Below are positions 8,664-18,916 of a stretch of 64,000 nucleotides of DNA, piece after piece. This DNA comes from Methylomicrobium agile (lineage in GTDB: Bacteria; Pseudomonadota; Gammaproteobacteria; Methylococcales; Methylomonadaceae). The first letter of the stretch is position 1. Each line of letters begins with the position of its first letter. Position numbers and translations under genes: made by a program. Under the pieces are notes generated by a model, which was not told where the DNA came from, searched no databases, and was given only the letters and a program-made list of their open reading frames with translations. The stretch covers positions 2,683,001 through 2,747,000 of the forward strand of contig NZ_JPOJ01000001.1 in NCBI RefSeq assembly GCF_000733855.1, written 5' to 3'.

Positions 8664-10745
8664 GTGAATCCTATCAGGAAAGAATTTCAGTACGGCGATC
8701 GCACCGTTACGTTGGAAACCGGTGAAATTGCTCGCCAGGCCCACGGCGCCGTGATCATCGATGTCGAAGGCACCTCATTATTGGTGACCGTCGTTAGCAA
8801 AAAAGACACAGGCGGCAACGACTTTTTTCCGCTGACGGTGAATTATCAGGAAAAATCCTATGCGGCCGGTAAAATCCCCGGCGGTTTTTTCAAGCGGGAG
8901 GGCCGCCCGTCCGAACAGGAAACGCTGATTTCGCGTTTGATCGACCGGCCGATACGCCCGCTCTTCCCTGAAGGTTACACGGACGAAGTCCAGATCATCG
9001 CCACCGTCATCTCGCTGAATCCGGAAGTCGATACCGAAATTCCCGCCCTGCTCGGCGCTTCCGCGGCGCTGGCGGTTTCCGGACTGCCGTTCAACGGCCC
9101 GGTCGGCGCGGCTTGCGTCGGTTTCAAGGACGGCCAATATCTGTTGAATCCGGCGCCGGCGGCGTTGAAGGATTCGCGCCTGCAACTGGTCGTTGCCGGC
9201 ACCGCCAATGCGGTACTGATGGTCGAATCCGAAGCCGACGGCCTGACCGAAGACGAAATGCTCGGCGCGGTGTTGTTCGGCCATGAACAAATGCAGACCG
9301 CGATCAACGCGATCAACGCATTCGCGGCCGCGGCCGGCGCCGGCGTGGTCGAATGGACCGCTCCCGATGCCGATGCCGAGCTGGTGCGCCTGGTGACCGC
9401 CGAAGTCGAGGAAGGCATCCAGGAAGCCTACCGGATCGCCGAAAAGCTGGTTCGGCAGGATCGTCTGAAAGTGATCCGCACCGCGGCGATCGAGAAATTT
9501 ACCGCACTGGGCGAATATACCGAAAACGCGATCCGCCACATCATCGAAAATCTCGAATACAACATCGTCCGCCAGGCGATTCTGAGCGAGAAACGTCGCA
9601 TCGACGGACGTACGCTCGATTCGGTTCGCCCGATCACGATCCGGACCGGCGTACTGCCGAGAACCCACGGTTCCGCCCTGTTCACCCGCGGCGAAACGCA
9701 GGCGCTGGTCGTCGCGACGCTGGGTACCCAGCGCGATGCGCAGATCATCGACGCATTGACCGGCGAATACAAAGAGCTGTTCATGCTGCACTACAACTTC
9801 CCGCCGTTCAGCGTCGGCGAAACCGGCTTCGTCGGCTCTCCGAAGCGCCGCGAAATCGGCCACGGTCGCCTGGCCAAGCGCGGTGTATTGGCCGTGTTGC
9901 CGGTCATGGAAGAATTTCCGTATGTGATCCGCGTCGTCTCCGAAATCACCGAATCGAATGGCTCCAGTTCGATGGCGTCGGTTTGCGGCAGCAGCCTGGC
10001 GCTGATGGACGCCGGCGTGCCGATCAAGGCGCCGGTGGCCGGCATCGCGATGGGGCTGATCAAGGAAGGCGACGATTACGCGGTCCTGTCCGACATCATG
10101 GGCGACGAAGACCATCTCGGCGACATGGATTTCAAAGTCGCGGGTACCGCCGACGGGATCACCGCGCTGCAAATGGACATCAAGATCGACGGCATCACCG
10201 CCGAGATCATGAAGACTGCGCTCGCGCAGGCGAAGACCGGACGTATCCACATCCTCGGCGAGATGAACAAGGTATTGCCGGCCGCGCGCGAACACATGTC
10301 CGACTACGCGCCGCGCATCATCACCTTCAAGATCGATCCGAGCAAGATCCGCGAAGTGATCGGCAAGGGCGGCGCGACCATCCGCGGCATTACCGAAATT
10401 ACCGGCGCAAGCGTCGACCTGACCGACGACGGCGTCGTCAAGATCGCCTCGGTCGACAAGGCGGCCGGCGAAGAAGCGCGCCGTCTGATCGAAGAGATTA
10501 CCGCCGAGGTCGAAGTCGGCAAGATTTACGAAGGCAAAGTCGTGCGCCTGATGGACTTTGGCGCGTTCGTGACGATCCTGCCCGGCAAAGATGGCCTGGT
10601 GCACATCTCGCAAATCTCGAACGAGCATGTCGACAAGGTCAGCGACAAGCTGTCCGAGGGCGACGTGGTTCGGGTCAAGGTACTCGAAATCGACCGCCAG
10701 GGCCGCGTTCGCCTGAGTATGAAAGAAGCGGAAAAGGAAGAATAA
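8664..10745 (+). CDS. pnp: Polyribonucleotide nucleotidyltransferase (PNPase)
   Basis: PNPase is a trimeric phosphorolytic 3'-5' exoribonuclease and part of the RNA degradosome. The protein has two RNase PH-like domains separated by an alpha-helical domain ([27 protein letters not shown] is split over residues about 75-105), a KH domain ([17 protein letters not shown]) and a C-terminal S1 domain ([26 protein letters not shown]). I chose the GTG at 8664 ([11 protein letters not shown]) preceded by AAGGAA at 8651-8656; an earlier in-frame ATG at 8577 would start inside the rpsO-pnp hairpin. The resulting 693 residues match the family. Confidence 0.96.
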   Translation: MNPIRKEFQYGDRTVTLETGEIARQAHGAVIIDVEGTSLLVTVVSKKDTGGNDFFPLTVNYQEKSYAAGKIPGGFFKREGRPSEQETLISRLIDRPIRPLFPEGYTDEVQIIATVISLNPEVDTEIPALLGASAALAVSGLPFNGPVGAACVGFKDGQYLLNPAPAALKDSRLQLVVAGTANAVLMVESEADGLTEDEMLGAVLFGHEQMQTAINAINAFAAAAGAGVVEWTAPDADAELVRLVTAEVEEGIQEAYRIAEKLVRQDRLKVIRTAAIEKFTALGEYTENAIRHIIENLEYNIVRQAILSEKRRIDGRTLDSVRPITIRTGVLPRTHGSALFTRGETQALVVATLGTQRDAQIIDALTGEYKELFMLHYNFPPFSVGETGFVGSPKRREIGHGRLAKRGVLAVLPVMEEFPYVIRVVSEITESNGSSSMASVCGSSLALMDAGVPIKAPVAGIAMGLIKEGDDYAVLSDIMGDEDHLGDMDFKVAGTADGITALQMDIKIDGITAEIMKTALAQAKTGRIHILGEMNKVLPAAREHMSDYAPRIITFKIDPSKIREVIGKGGATIRGITEITGASVDLTDDGVVKIASVDKAAGEEARRLIEEITAEVEVGKIYEGKVVRLMDFGAFVTILPGKDGLVHISQISNEHVDKVSDKLSEGDVVRVKVLEIDRQGRVRLSMKEAEKEE

Positions 10746-10767
10746 GCTTTTCCGCTTCGGTTTGCAA

Positions 10768-10790
10768 AAAGGGCCGGAAGGCCCTTTTTT
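10768..10790 (+). terminator. Intrinsic terminator of the pnp transcript
   Basis: AAAGGGCC-ggaa-GGCCCTTT followed by a T run lies 23 bases after the pnp stop. The stem is eight pairs with a stable GGAA tetraloop, so this is a confident end for the operon. Confidence 0.85.
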
Positions 10791-10826
10791 GTTTCCTCCG
10801 GCCATAGGCGCCGTCCGTAAGATTTT

Positions 10827-10882
10827 GTAGGGTACGCTGTGCGTACCTTTTCACCCCCAATGGTACGCACAGCGTACCCTAC
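10827..10882 (+). repeat. Palindromic GTAG...CTAC repeat, family 1, copy 1
   Basis: An inverted pair: GTAGGGTACGCTGTGCGTACC on the left (itself partly palindromic; broken here after 20 bases as GTAGGGTACGCTGTGCGTAC plus C) and its complement on the right, ending in CTAC. A second copy lies at 11096-11150. The GTAG and CTAC ends are those expected of paired REP elements. The rest of the 10.79-11.21 kb gap holds only this pair and an imperfect inverted repeat around 10940-11005. Confidence 0.75.
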
Positions 10883-11095
10883 AGAAAATAGCTCCGAGCG
10901 GGATGGGGTTTATAACCCATGCCGTTAAGCTTAGCCCCGAGGCGTTGCAACGCTGGCTTTGCAAATGACGAAACGGAGTAACAAAGCCAGCTTTGTGCTC
11001 CAGACATAAAATCATCCTCACCTGTCCGTCCCTCTTTAAACGTTGCGGACGGCATAAATATCCCGTCCGGCACCTGTATCTTACGGGTTCAGCCC

Positions 11096-11150
11096 GTAGG
11101 GTACGCTGTGCGTACCCTCAATGTCAAAAGGTACGCACAGCGTACCCTAC
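11096..11150 (+). repeat. Palindromic GTAG...CTAC repeat, family 1, copy 2
   Basis: Same two arms as the copy at 10827 with a different central spacer (CTCAATGTCAAAA). It sits about 60 bases downstream of the hppA stop, between the pnp terminator and hppA, which are convergent. Confidence 0.75.
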
Positions 11151-11212
11151 GGGGCAACGGCAGGGCACCCTTCAGAAGGTGAGGACTTCCCTACACGCGA
11201 TATGAAAATGCC

Positions 11213-13354
11213 TTAGAAACTCAGCCACCCCGATCCGAACGAAGTCGCGAACACCAGACTGACGATCGTCATCAGCTTGATCAGGATATTCAGCGACGGG
11301 CCGCTGGTGTCCTTGAACGGGTCGCCGACGGTGTCGCCGACGACCGCGGCTTTATGCGCATCCGAGCCTTTGCCGCCGTATTGTCCGGTTTCGATCCATT
11401 TCTTCGCGTTGTCCCAGGCGCCGCCCGCATTCGCCATCATCACCGCGAGCAGAAAGCCGGAACTCATCGTGCCGATCAGGAGGCCGGCGAGAGCTTCCTT
11501 GCCGAGCACATGGCCGACGACGAGCGGCACGACAACCGCCAGCGCGCCCGGCAGGATCATTTCCTTCAGCGCGCCTTCCGTACTGATGCCCACGCAGGAC
11601 TTATAGTCGGGCTGCGCCTTGCCTTCCATCAGGCCCGGAATTTCGTGAAACTGTCGCCGCACTTCCATCACGATCGCGTGCGCGGCCTTGCCGACCGCCA
11701 TCATCGTCAGCGCGGAAAACAGATAAGGCATCATCGCGCCGATCAGAATGCCGGGCAGCATGGTCGGGCCGAGAATGTTCAGGCTCTCGATTTTCGCGGC
11801 GGAGACATAGGCGGCTAAAAGCGCCAGCGCCGTCAGCACCGCCGAGCCGATCGCGAAGCCTTTTCCGGTGGCCGCGGTGGTGTTGCCGAGGCTGTCGAGC
11901 GCATCGGTGCGGTGGCGGACTTCGCTCGGCAGATGCGCCATTTCGGCGATCCCGCCGGCATTGTCGGCGACCGGGCCGTAAGCGTCGGTCGCGAGCGTCA
12001 CCCCGAGCGTGCTGAGCATGCCGACCCCGGACAAGGCTACCGCGTACAGGCCGGCGGCGATCGTGCCGTCGGCCTTGAAGCCGAGCCAGATGCTCATCAG
12101 GATCGCGAACGCGGCGATCAGTACCGGCAGCAAGGTACTCAACATCCCGACCGCCATGCCCTGAATGATCGTCGTCGCGGGGCCGGTCTGGGTCGCGTGC
12201 GCGATCATGAGGGTCGGTTTATCGGTGTAAGAAGTGAAATATTCGGTCGCATAGGCGATGCCGTTGCCGGCGACCAGGCCGACCAGGATCACCAGCCAGT
12301 AATTGATGCTGGCGCCGGAAATCAGGACGGTCGTCAAGCTGAGTGCCAGGATGGCTGCCGATGCGGCCCAGACTGAACGGCGCAACGCCGCCAGCAGATC
12401 TTCGAGCGAAGCGTTTTCGTCGATTTTCGCGACGAAGTGGCGTAAATGATGGCTGTAGCGAATCCATAAGGAATAGCCGGGATAGATCCTGGTAGTTGCT
12501 TCGTTCGCATTTTTCTCCTCGCCGGTCACCATGTAGATTCCGAACAGGCTGGCGACAATGCCGACCGCTGCTACCAGGAACGGCAGGCCGATAAAGGCGG
12601 CGGCTTTGTCCCCGCCGAGCGTCGCGCCGAGGGTCGCGGCCGCGATGATCGAGCCGCTGTAGCTTTCGAACAAGTCGGCGCCCATGCCGGCGACATCGCC
12701 CACGTTGTCGCCGACGTTATCGGCTATCACGGCCGGATTGCGCGGGTCGTCCTCGGGTATGCCTTTCTCGACCTTGCCGACCAGGTCCGCGCCGACGTCG
12801 GCCGCCTTGGTGAAGATACCGCCGCCGACCCGCGCGAACAGAGCGATGCTGCTGGCGCCGAAGCCGAAACCGGTCACGTAGGTCATCTGGTTCGGATCGC
12901 CGTTGAAGATCAAGTAAAGCGATGCCATGCCGATCAGGCTGAAGCTGACCACCGACATGCCCATGATCGCGCCGCTGCCGAACGCGACCCTGAGGCCTTC
13001 GTGCAGGCTTCGGCTGGCGGCTGCGGCGGTTCTGACGTTGGCCCGCACCGCGACGTACATGCCCAGATAACCCGCGGCGGCGGAGGCGATGGCGCCGACG
13101 ATGAAGCACAGCGCCGTCTGCCAGTGTAAAAAGGATGAAATGACCAAGGCCACGATCACGACGAAGACGGCCAGAACCCGGTATTCCCGGTTGAGAAAAG
13201 CCGAAGCCCCCTCCTGGATAGCTTCGGCGATGGCTTGCATCGTGGCATTGCCGCGGTCGTAGCCGAGAATGATTTTGAATTGCCACAAGACGTAAACTAC
13301 GCCCAAAAGACCCGTCAGTAATGCGATAACTATCGCCAGCGATGCGCTTAACAC
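11213..13354 (-). CDS. hppA: Membrane-bound proton (or sodium)-pumping pyrophosphatase
   Basis: This integral membrane enzyme hydrolyses pyrophosphate and uses the energy to pump H+ or Na+ across the cytoplasmic membrane. The 713-residue chain is highly hydrophobic, with about 16 membrane helices expected. The substrate-binding signatures are present: [39 protein letters not shown] and, near the C terminus, [19 protein letters not shown]. The segment [10 protein letters not shown] at residues 490-499 has Ala494 and Gly497 where the potassium-independent group has Lys and Thr, so a K+-dependent enzyme is predicted. The start is GTG at 13354 with AGGAGG nine bases upstream. It stands alone, convergent with pnp. 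Whether it pumps H+ or Na+ cannot be told by eye. Confidence 0.95.
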   Translation of the reverse strand: MLSASLAIVIALLTGLLGVVYVLWQFKIILGYDRGNATMQAIAEAIQEGASAFLNREYRVLAVFVVIVALVISSFLHWQTALCFIVGAIASAAAGYLGMYVAVRANVRTAAAASRSLHEGLRVAFGSGAIMGMSVVSFSLIGMASLYLIFNGDPNQMTYVTGFGFGASSIALFARVGGGIFTKAADVGADLVGKVEKGIPEDDPRNPAVIADNVGDNVGDVAGMGADLFESYSGSIIAAATLGATLGGDKAAAFIGLPFLVAAVGIVASLFGIYMVTGEEKNANEATTRIYPGYSLWIRYSHHLRHFVAKIDENASLEDLLAALRRSVWAASAAILALSLTTVLISGASINYWLVILVGLVAGNGIAYATEYFTSYTDKPTLMIAHATQTGPATTIIQGMAVGMLSTLLPVLIAAFAILMSIWLGFKADGTIAAGLYAVALSGVGMLSTLGVTLATDAYGPVADNAGGIAEMAHLPSEVRHRTDALDSLGNTTAATGKGFAIGSAVLTALALLAAYVSAAKIESLNILGPTMLPGILIGAMMPYLFSALTMMAVGKAAHAIVMEVRRQFHEIPGLMEGKAQPDYKSCVGISTEGALKEMILPGALAVVVPLVVGHVLGKEALAGLLIGTMSSGFLLAVMMANAGGAWDNAKKWIETGQYGGKGSDAHKAAVVGDTVGDPFKDTSGPSLNILIKLMTIVSLVFATSFGSGWLSF

Positions 13355-14023
13355 CGTTCCTCCTAGTTTTTTAGTTATTGTTATTGATTATGGCTTGGTA
13401 AGCGGCCGGTGCTTTTGCCGGCACGGACGAAAAAAACGTTTGTAGGGTCCCCGCTCCTGATCGGCAGGGTAAAAGTTCCTCAAAACGTCTCATCCTTACG
13501 CCCGTTAGGATGGAGCAACGCATTGCCCCGCTCCTGCCCGGCTTCGTCCGCGTTCATTATCCCGTGATGATCGCGGGCCGGATATTCGGCCGTTACTTAA
13601 GCGAAGGTAGGTTACTGAAAAGTTAAAACAACCACAATCAAAAATTCACGATTGTGATTTTCTTTTAAATTTCAGACGGAGTGCATTATGATTATGAATG
13701 CCTTCTTTCAGATACCATCGCCTTTGGATGCACCGGAATGAAAACAGCCGGGCAGATGACCGACGGCGTGCCTCTTGCGTCATGAGTGCAGTTGCGCGGT
13801 CGTTAGCCTATACGTCTGCTTTTTCCGAGGGTTCATGTCAGGGTGAAGAATATACCGGGTGCCTTCGATTTGCTGGTCTGCCTGAACCTGTGCAGGTACT
13901 TAGGGAGCATGAAATTGCCATGGTTCCGGTGCAGTGCCACTGAGGGCAAGCCTGCGGTTCGATCAAAATCAGCAAAGTCCTGCAATTATAAATTGTGCTG
14001 CCCTGTTCAGCCGAGGTGATTCA
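13355..14023. other. Intergenic region between hppA and the acyltransferase
   Basis: About 670 bases without a convincing gene. It holds the divergent control regions of hppA and the acyltransferase gene. An imperfect hairpin (CGGTGCTTTTGCCGGCAC) lies near 13411. A possible 17-codon reading frame at 13688-13741 has a good GGAG site and is followed by overlapping short frames; it might be a leader peptide, but nothing else supports that. Confidence 0.4.
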
Positions 14024-14755
14024 ATGGATTGTAATTTAAGTCTTGTGTCGCATTACAAAAAATATTTCTGCATGGTCAAGGCCTCGAGCCCTGAAATGAA
14101 GAAAATCGCTTTTAACATACGCTATCGCGTTTATTTTGAAGAGCAAAATATGATCGCGAACGATGCGTTAAGCAAGGAACGTTTAGAAACCGATTTATGG
14201 GATGCTTGTTCGATTCATACGCTGCTTTATCATAAACCGAGCGGTCAACCCATCGGCAACGTCAGATTGGTTCCGCTAGACGCCAGTCCTACGAAAACGC
14301 TGCCGATTGAAAAAACCTATCCCAACCCGTTCGATTTCAGCCGGGCGCCAGTCCACGACATCAGAAGCGGAAAAACCGGCGAAGTCTCCAGAATGCTGAT
14401 TCTTTCATCCTTCCGGCGCCGGAAAAGCGATAAGAGCTACGATCTCGGAAACGAGGAATCTTCCGAGGATCAGAGTAATAAACGATTTCCGATCAATTAC
14501 CTGCCGGTCTGCCTGATATTTGCGACAGCGATTTTAATGTTGGAAGAAAAACTCGATTATGGGGTCGCCTTGATGGAGCCGCGTCTTGCGAGGCTGCTGA
14601 TGCGGTTCGGTGTCGGTTTGAGCCGGATCGGGGAGGCGGCGGATTATTTCGGTCTGCGTGCGCCGTATCTGATTTTCCCAGAACTTATCTACAAAAATCT
14701 AAGTCCCGATTACCAGGCGCTTTACGATGCGATACAATCTGAGCTGATCGACTAG
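14024..14755 (+). CDS. PEP-CTERM/exosortase system-associated acyltransferase
   Basis: A 243-residue protein of the acyltransferase family that accompanies exosortase/PEP-CTERM systems. These share the GNAT-like fold of N-acyl amino acid and acyl-homoserine-lactone synthases. The N terminus shows FNIRYRVYFEEQNMI, close to the LuxI-type R-x-x-V-x-x-E pattern; further on are GNVRLVPLD and GEVSRMLI, where an R and E are expected in the active site. The ATG at 14024 follows GAGGTGAT and is preferred over an upstream in-frame ATG at 13934. No exosortase or PEP-CTERM substrate is in this window. The GGDEF-EAL gene follows after 31 bases on the same strand, so co-transcription is possible. The acyl product is unknown. 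Confidence 0.8.
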   Translation: MDCNLSLVSHYKKYFCMVKASSPEMKKIAFNIRYRVYFEEQNMIANDALSKERLETDLWDACSIHTLLYHKPSGQPIGNVRLVPLDASPTKTLPIEKTYPNPFDFSRAPVHDIRSGKTGEVSRMLILSSFRRRKSDKSYDLGNEESSEDQSNKRFPINYLPVCLIFATAILMLEEKLDYGVALMEPRLARLLMRFGVGLSRIGEAADYFGLRAPYLIFPELIYKNLSPDYQALYDAIQSELID

Positions 14756-14786
14756 CTATCGCCCGAACGCTCCCTATCCTCCCTTT

Positions 14787-17639
14787 ATGGAAAGAAAAAC
14801 ACAACGTTTTCTGAGCCTTGTCTGGAAAGCCATCCTCTCCGTCAGCTTCGTTACCTTCCTCTCTTCCGGCGCCGTGGTGCTGTTCGGACAATTTACACTG
14901 AACAAAAATTACGAACAGGAAAGGGCGCGCTTGCATCACGCTTACTCCCAGGCATTTGGAGCCATTCTGGAACAGGTCAAGAATGACCGGATCGATATCG
15001 GCTGGCTGATTCCGGGGCTGCTGGATTCTTCGATGTCGCCGAACAAGGTATTGAAAGCCATCAAGCGGACGATCGACCGGAATTGGCCGCAAATCGAACT
15101 GGAGTCGCAGATCACTTCGGTTTTTCTGTTTACCAAGGATGCAAAAATGCTTGGCAACTGGGGAGGCGCTTATCAAAAGCAGTTCGACGAGTGGGTCAAT
15201 CTGACGGCCAAAAACGAAACCGCGTACGATTATATTTTGTGCAAGGATCACTGCATTCATTTTCGCGCGACCCCGTTTTTGCACGACGGCGATTTTCTCG
15301 GCATTTTCATTTTCGGCGTCGATTTGGCCGATACCGTATTGAAATTGAAAAATGTGATCGGCCTGGATGCGGCTATTCTGACCCGGCATTCGCCGGGCGA
15401 GAATCTCGGCATTCTACGGCTGGAGCCTTGGGCGATGAATGTGATTGCGATGACCGAGGTTAAAAAAAACTCGGCATTGCTGAGGGAAATCAGCAAACGC
15501 TATCCCGAGGAATTGCCGCAAGGATCGGCCGTTTTCGAAATCGGCGGAAAAACCTACGATTTGATTTCGCTGCCGTTTGAAACCAGCCATAAAACCCGAT
15601 TGTTGATCATCGAAGATGTCAGCGATTCGCTGGACAGCGTCAAAAAGGCGACCGCCCTGTATGCGCTGAGCGGGCTGTCGAGCCTTTTATTATCCGGCGG
15701 TGTCTTGCTGTTTTTGTTGATCGGACCGACGCGGCGCCTCAAAAGCCTGGTCAATGTGTTCCCTTTGATCGCGAAAAAACAGTACCGCGATGTCGGGAAA
15801 CAAATCCTGCCGCCCAAACACGCTTTCCTGAAGGACGAAATCGATGTACTGGAAAGCGCGGCGCATGAACTCATCGGCACATTGCAGGCGCTCGATAATC
15901 AAGTCAATCAGCGCACTCAGGAATTGTTCAATCAGGCGAAGGAGCTTTTGATCGAGAAAAACTTCATCGACAACATGCTCAACACGGCGCAGGTGATCAT
16001 TCTGACCATCGATAATAACGGCACGATACGCACCCTCAATAAATTTACCGAGCAATTGACCGGTTACACGGCAAGCGATCTGGTCGGCAAACAATTTTCC
16101 GAGCTGTTTTTCACCGCCGAGGCTTCCGATCTGGTACGCACGCCGAACGGCGTTTTCGAACGGACGCAGAGCAAGAATCTACAGTTCGAGTGCCCGATTT
16201 TTGCGGCGGACGGTTCCGAACTCTATCTTTCGTGGTATTTGTCGCCGCTGTTCATCGAAGAGCTGAATGCCGAATCCGCGCATGAAATCCTGGTGGTCGG
16301 CCTCGATCTGACCGAACGCAAAAAATCGGAGAACCGCCTGACCTGGCTGGCCGAACACGATCTTTTGACCGGCCTTTACAACCGCCCCAAGTTCGAGAAA
16401 GAGCTCGAACACGCGATCAACCTGGCGATTCGCCAAAATCATACGTCCGCGATCGTATTCTTCGATATCGATCAATTCAAATACATCAACGACAGCAGCG
16501 GCCATCAGGTCGGCGATGAACTCTTGATCAAGGTGGCCGAGAAACTGCTCCACATTACGCGCAAAGCGGATATCGTCGCGCGCTTCGGCGGCGACGAATT
16601 CATCATTCTGGCCATCGACGTCGATCAAAAACAGGCCGAGGAGCTGGCGCAGAAATTGTGCAGCGAAATGGCGGCGGTCGTGATCGATGTCGGCAGCGAG
16701 CAGCATCGGGTTTCGGTCAGTGCCGGCCTCTTGATGTTTCCGGAAGGGGACTGCAGCGCGCATGACCTGCTCGCCTCGGCGGATATCGCGATGTATCGGG
16801 CGAAGGAGGAAAGCCGGGGCAGTTGGCGGCTGGCCAATCATGCCGATATCAACCGGAACGAAATCAAGAGCCGGGTCACCTGGAAGGCCAAAATCGAAAA
16901 AGCGCTCGAAGAAAACCGCTTCGTACTCTATTACCAGCCGATCATGCGCATTGCCGACCGCACGATTACGCACTACGAGTGTCTGCTCAGAATGGTCGGG
17001 GAAGGGGGCGAGATCGTTCACCCCGCCCAGTTTATCACGGTGGCCGAACAAACCGGGCTGATCTATCAAATCGACCAGCGCGTGATCGAACTGGCGTTCA
17101 GCAAACAGGCCGAGTTATTGAAACAAGGCCTCGATATCAAGCTGTCGATCAATCTGTCCGCCGAAATGTTGTCCAATCCGGGGGCTTTTTCGGTGATTAG
17201 CCGGTATTTGCAGCGTTACCGCCTGGATGCCAAGCACTTTATCTTTGAAGTGACCGAAACGCAGGCGGTAACCAGGCTGCAGGCGGCCCATGATTTGATT
17301 TTGCAAATCGAGGGAATCGGCGGCAGTTTTGCGTTGGACGATTTCGGCGTCGGCTTCTCGTCGATGAGTTACTTGAAACAGTTGCCGGTCAATTATTTGA
17401 AGATCGACGGCTCATTCATCAAGAATATTTTGTACTGCCGTGAAGATCAATTGTTCGTGAAAGCGATCAACAGCGTAGGGCAAGGGATGGGCATCAAGAC
17501 GATTGCCGAGTTCGTCGAGAATCAGGATATTCTGAATATGCTGGCGGGTATGGGCATCGATTACGCGCAAGGCTACGGCATCGGCAAAGCCATGCCGTAT
17601 CCCGAGTTTCATATGGAAAATGTGACGGTTTCCGGGTGA
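14787..17639 (+). CDS. Membrane-bound PAS-GGDEF-EAL c-di-GMP enzyme
   Basis: A 950-residue signalling protein predicted to make and/or degrade cyclic di-GMP. A first membrane helix (about 12-33) and a second (about 292-315) enclose a periplasmic sensor region. A linker and coiled segment lead to a PAS domain (about 395-510), then GGDEF (about 525-680) with an intact GGDEF at 601-605 and an intact inhibitory site RKAD five residues before it. The EAL domain (about 700-945) carries ECL at 731-733 instead of EAL, keeps the metal-binding Glu, and has SINLSAE, FEVTET, LDDFGVG, YLKIDGSFI and AQGYGIGKAMP. Both activities are therefore plausible. It ends at a palindrome shared with the convergent porin gene. 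Confidence 0.92.
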   Translation: MERKTQRFLSLVWKAILSVSFVTFLSSGAVVLFGQFTLNKNYEQERARLHHAYSQAFGAILEQVKNDRIDIGWLIPGLLDSSMSPNKVLKAIKRTIDRNWPQIELESQITSVFLFTKDAKMLGNWGGAYQKQFDEWVNLTAKNETAYDYILCKDHCIHFRATPFLHDGDFLGIFIFGVDLADTVLKLKNVIGLDAAILTRHSPGENLGILRLEPWAMNVIAMTEVKKNSALLREISKRYPEELPQGSAVFEIGGKTYDLISLPFETSHKTRLLIIEDVSDSLDSVKKATALYALSGLSSLLLSGGVLLFLLIGPTRRLKSLVNVFPLIAKKQYRDVGKQILPPKHAFLKDEIDVLESAAHELIGTLQALDNQVNQRTQELFNQAKELLIEKNFIDNMLNTAQVIILTIDNNGTIRTLNKFTEQLTGYTASDLVGKQFSELFFTAEASDLVRTPNGVFERTQSKNLQFECPIFAADGSELYLSWYLSPLFIEELNAESAHEILVVGLDLTERKKSENRLTWLAEHDLLTGLYNRPKFEKELEHAINLAIRQNHTSAIVFFDIDQFKYINDSSGHQVGDELLIKVAEKLLHITRKADIVARFGGDEFIILAIDVDQKQAEELAQKLCSEMAAVVIDVGSEQHRVSVSAGLLMFPEGDCSAHDLLASADIAMYRAKEESRGSWRLANHADINRNEIKSRVTWKAKIEKALEENRFVLYYQPIMRIADRTITHYECLLRMVGEGGEIVHPAQFITVAEQTGLIYQIDQRVIELAFSKQAELLKQGLDIKLSINLSAEMLSNPGAFSVISRYLQRYRLDAKHFIFEVTETQAVTRLQAAHDLILQIEGIGGSFALDDFGVGFSSMSYLKQLPVNYLKIDGSFIKNILYCREDQLFVKAINSVGQGMGIKTIAEFVENQDILNMLAGMGIDYAQGYGIGKAMPYPEFHMENVTVSG

Positions 17640-17640
17640 A

Positions 17641-17671
17641 GACCAGCCAGGTTTTTAAAACCTGGCTGGTC
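17641..17671. terminator. Bidirectional palindromic terminator, CCAGGT-type repeat
   Basis: GACCAGCCAGG and its complement flank a TTTTTAAAA core directly after the stop of the GGDEF-EAL gene and 23 bases before the end of the convergent porin gene. It can fold identically from either strand. Relatives lie at 36987-37015, 39263-39295 and 50130-50162. Confidence 0.65.
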
Positions 17672-17693
17672 TTGTCGGAGTGATGCCGTATTC

Positions 17694-18902
17694 TCAAAAA
17701 TTATACGAAAGCATGAAGGCATACATATCCCAGCGTTGAGCCTCTTGCTGCGGATTTTCCAAACGCGGCAGCCAGCCGGTACCGTTGATGTGATGGTATT
17801 CGGCGCTCGCCAGCAAGGAAGGCAGAATTTCATAACGCAGGCCGAACGTCCAGTCCCGAGCATAGCGGGAAAAGGAGGGGCCCAACGGCGCGGGATACCG
17901 ATAGCCGTATTGATCGTCAAGATCCCATACCAATTCGTCGTAGCGGATGAGTCCTTCCAGCTTGTCGGTGAAACGGTAAGTGCCTTGGAGATAATAACTC
18001 TGGCCGGTAAAACCGATGTCCGAGTGTTGGAAGTAATCCAGGCGGGTGCGGCGCAACGCATATTCTGCAGTCAAAGACCATTTTTCGGCGTTGTACTGGG
18101 CCGACAAGATCAAGGGGCTGAAATGGAATGAGCCTTCGTTCGACGGCTGCTGCGAAGAATGGAAATCGCTAAGGAATTCTGCATAAGTTACTGCCAGGCG
18201 GACTCCCTTGTCAGGCGCTTCGTAACCCAAGCGGGCGATCCAGGAAGTATCGCCTTCCAAAGCACCCGATTCCCTTCTCAAAATCGTATTCATGAATTCC
18301 GGGTCGTCGGTGCGGGGGATGATCAGCCCGAAGTTGAACGAAAAATCTCCGAAGTCGGTGCGGTGCTCGCCATACAGATAGCCTCCATCGGCGGACAGCG
18401 CCAGATTTCTGTTGCGATCGAAATAAATCGATTGCGGCAAGAAAATGCTCGGCCGGGTCGACGCGACGTCGCGGGTTTCATTGTAAAAACCGAGCGGTGT
18501 CGGTACTCGGCCGGCGCGTATCGCCAGCTGCGAGGATTCGGTGGACAACAGATTATAGTTGGCCAGGCCGTAATCGATGCGAAAACCGTCTTCATCCGTT
18601 TGCCCCGCGTCCCGCCAGACCACCTGCAGCGCTAATTGCAAATCGGGCAATGCGCTCCACGAACCGTTAACGCCCAGTTCGCGAAAATCGGTCGAAAGCG
18701 AGTCCTTGGAATGGCCGAAAAAATTGTTGTTGCTCGTATGAATGAAGCCCTGCGACAGAAAACCGTGCACCTGTACCGAATCGGGCAACCATTTGTTGAT
18801 GTTCAAGTTTTGCGCGGCGGTGGATGCACTGAATGCTAACGCGGCGATGCAGGAGCACGCGAAGAACAAGTCATGCTTGAAGTGTATTGGCGAATAGTGC
18901 AT
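17694..18902 (-). CDS. Outer-membrane beta-barrel (porin-like) protein
   Basis: A 402-residue protein with a signal peptide (cut likely after about residue 29, AFSASTAAQ) and alternating aromatic/polar strands throughout, ending in Phe (LSYNF), as outer-membrane barrels do. Segments such as RAGRVPTPLGFYNETRDVA resemble porin-like proteins encoded beside periplasmic substrate-binding-like and GGDEF proteins in aquatic gammaproteobacteria. Its 3' end faces the GGDEF-EAL gene, and it lies directly downstream of the broken phosphate-binding-like gene on the same strand. The solute carried is unknown. Confidence 0.75.
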   Translation of the reverse strand: MHYSPIHFKHDLFFACSCIAALAFSASTAAQNLNINKWLPDSVQVHGFLSQGFIHTSNNNFFGHSKDSLSTDFRELGVNGSWSALPDLQLALQVVWRDAGQTDEDGFRIDYGLANYNLLSTESSQLAIRAGRVPTPLGFYNETRDVASTRPSIFLPQSIYFDRNRNLALSADGGYLYGEHRTDFGDFSFNFGLIIPRTDDPEFMNTILRRESGALEGDTSWIARLGYEAPDKGVRLAVTYAEFLSDFHSSQQPSNEGSFHFSPLILSAQYNAEKWSLTAEYALRRTRLDYFQHSDIGFTGQSYYLQGTYRFTDKLEGLIRYDELVWDLDDQYGYRYPAPLGPSFSRYARDWTFGLRYEILPSLLASAEYHHINGTGWLPRLENPQQEAQRWDMYAFMLSYNF

Positions 18903-18916
18903 AAAGGCCTATCTTC

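Noticed and set aside
8778-10805. 675-codon open frame antisense to pnp
   Set aside because: Shadow of the highly conserved pnp gene; the composition is that of reverse-complemented codons.
13698-13943. 81-codon frame between hppA and the acyltransferase gene
   Set aside because: No ribosome site at its first ATG and no family likeness; it could be leader DNA. The shorter 13688-13741 frame has a better site but is also unsupported.
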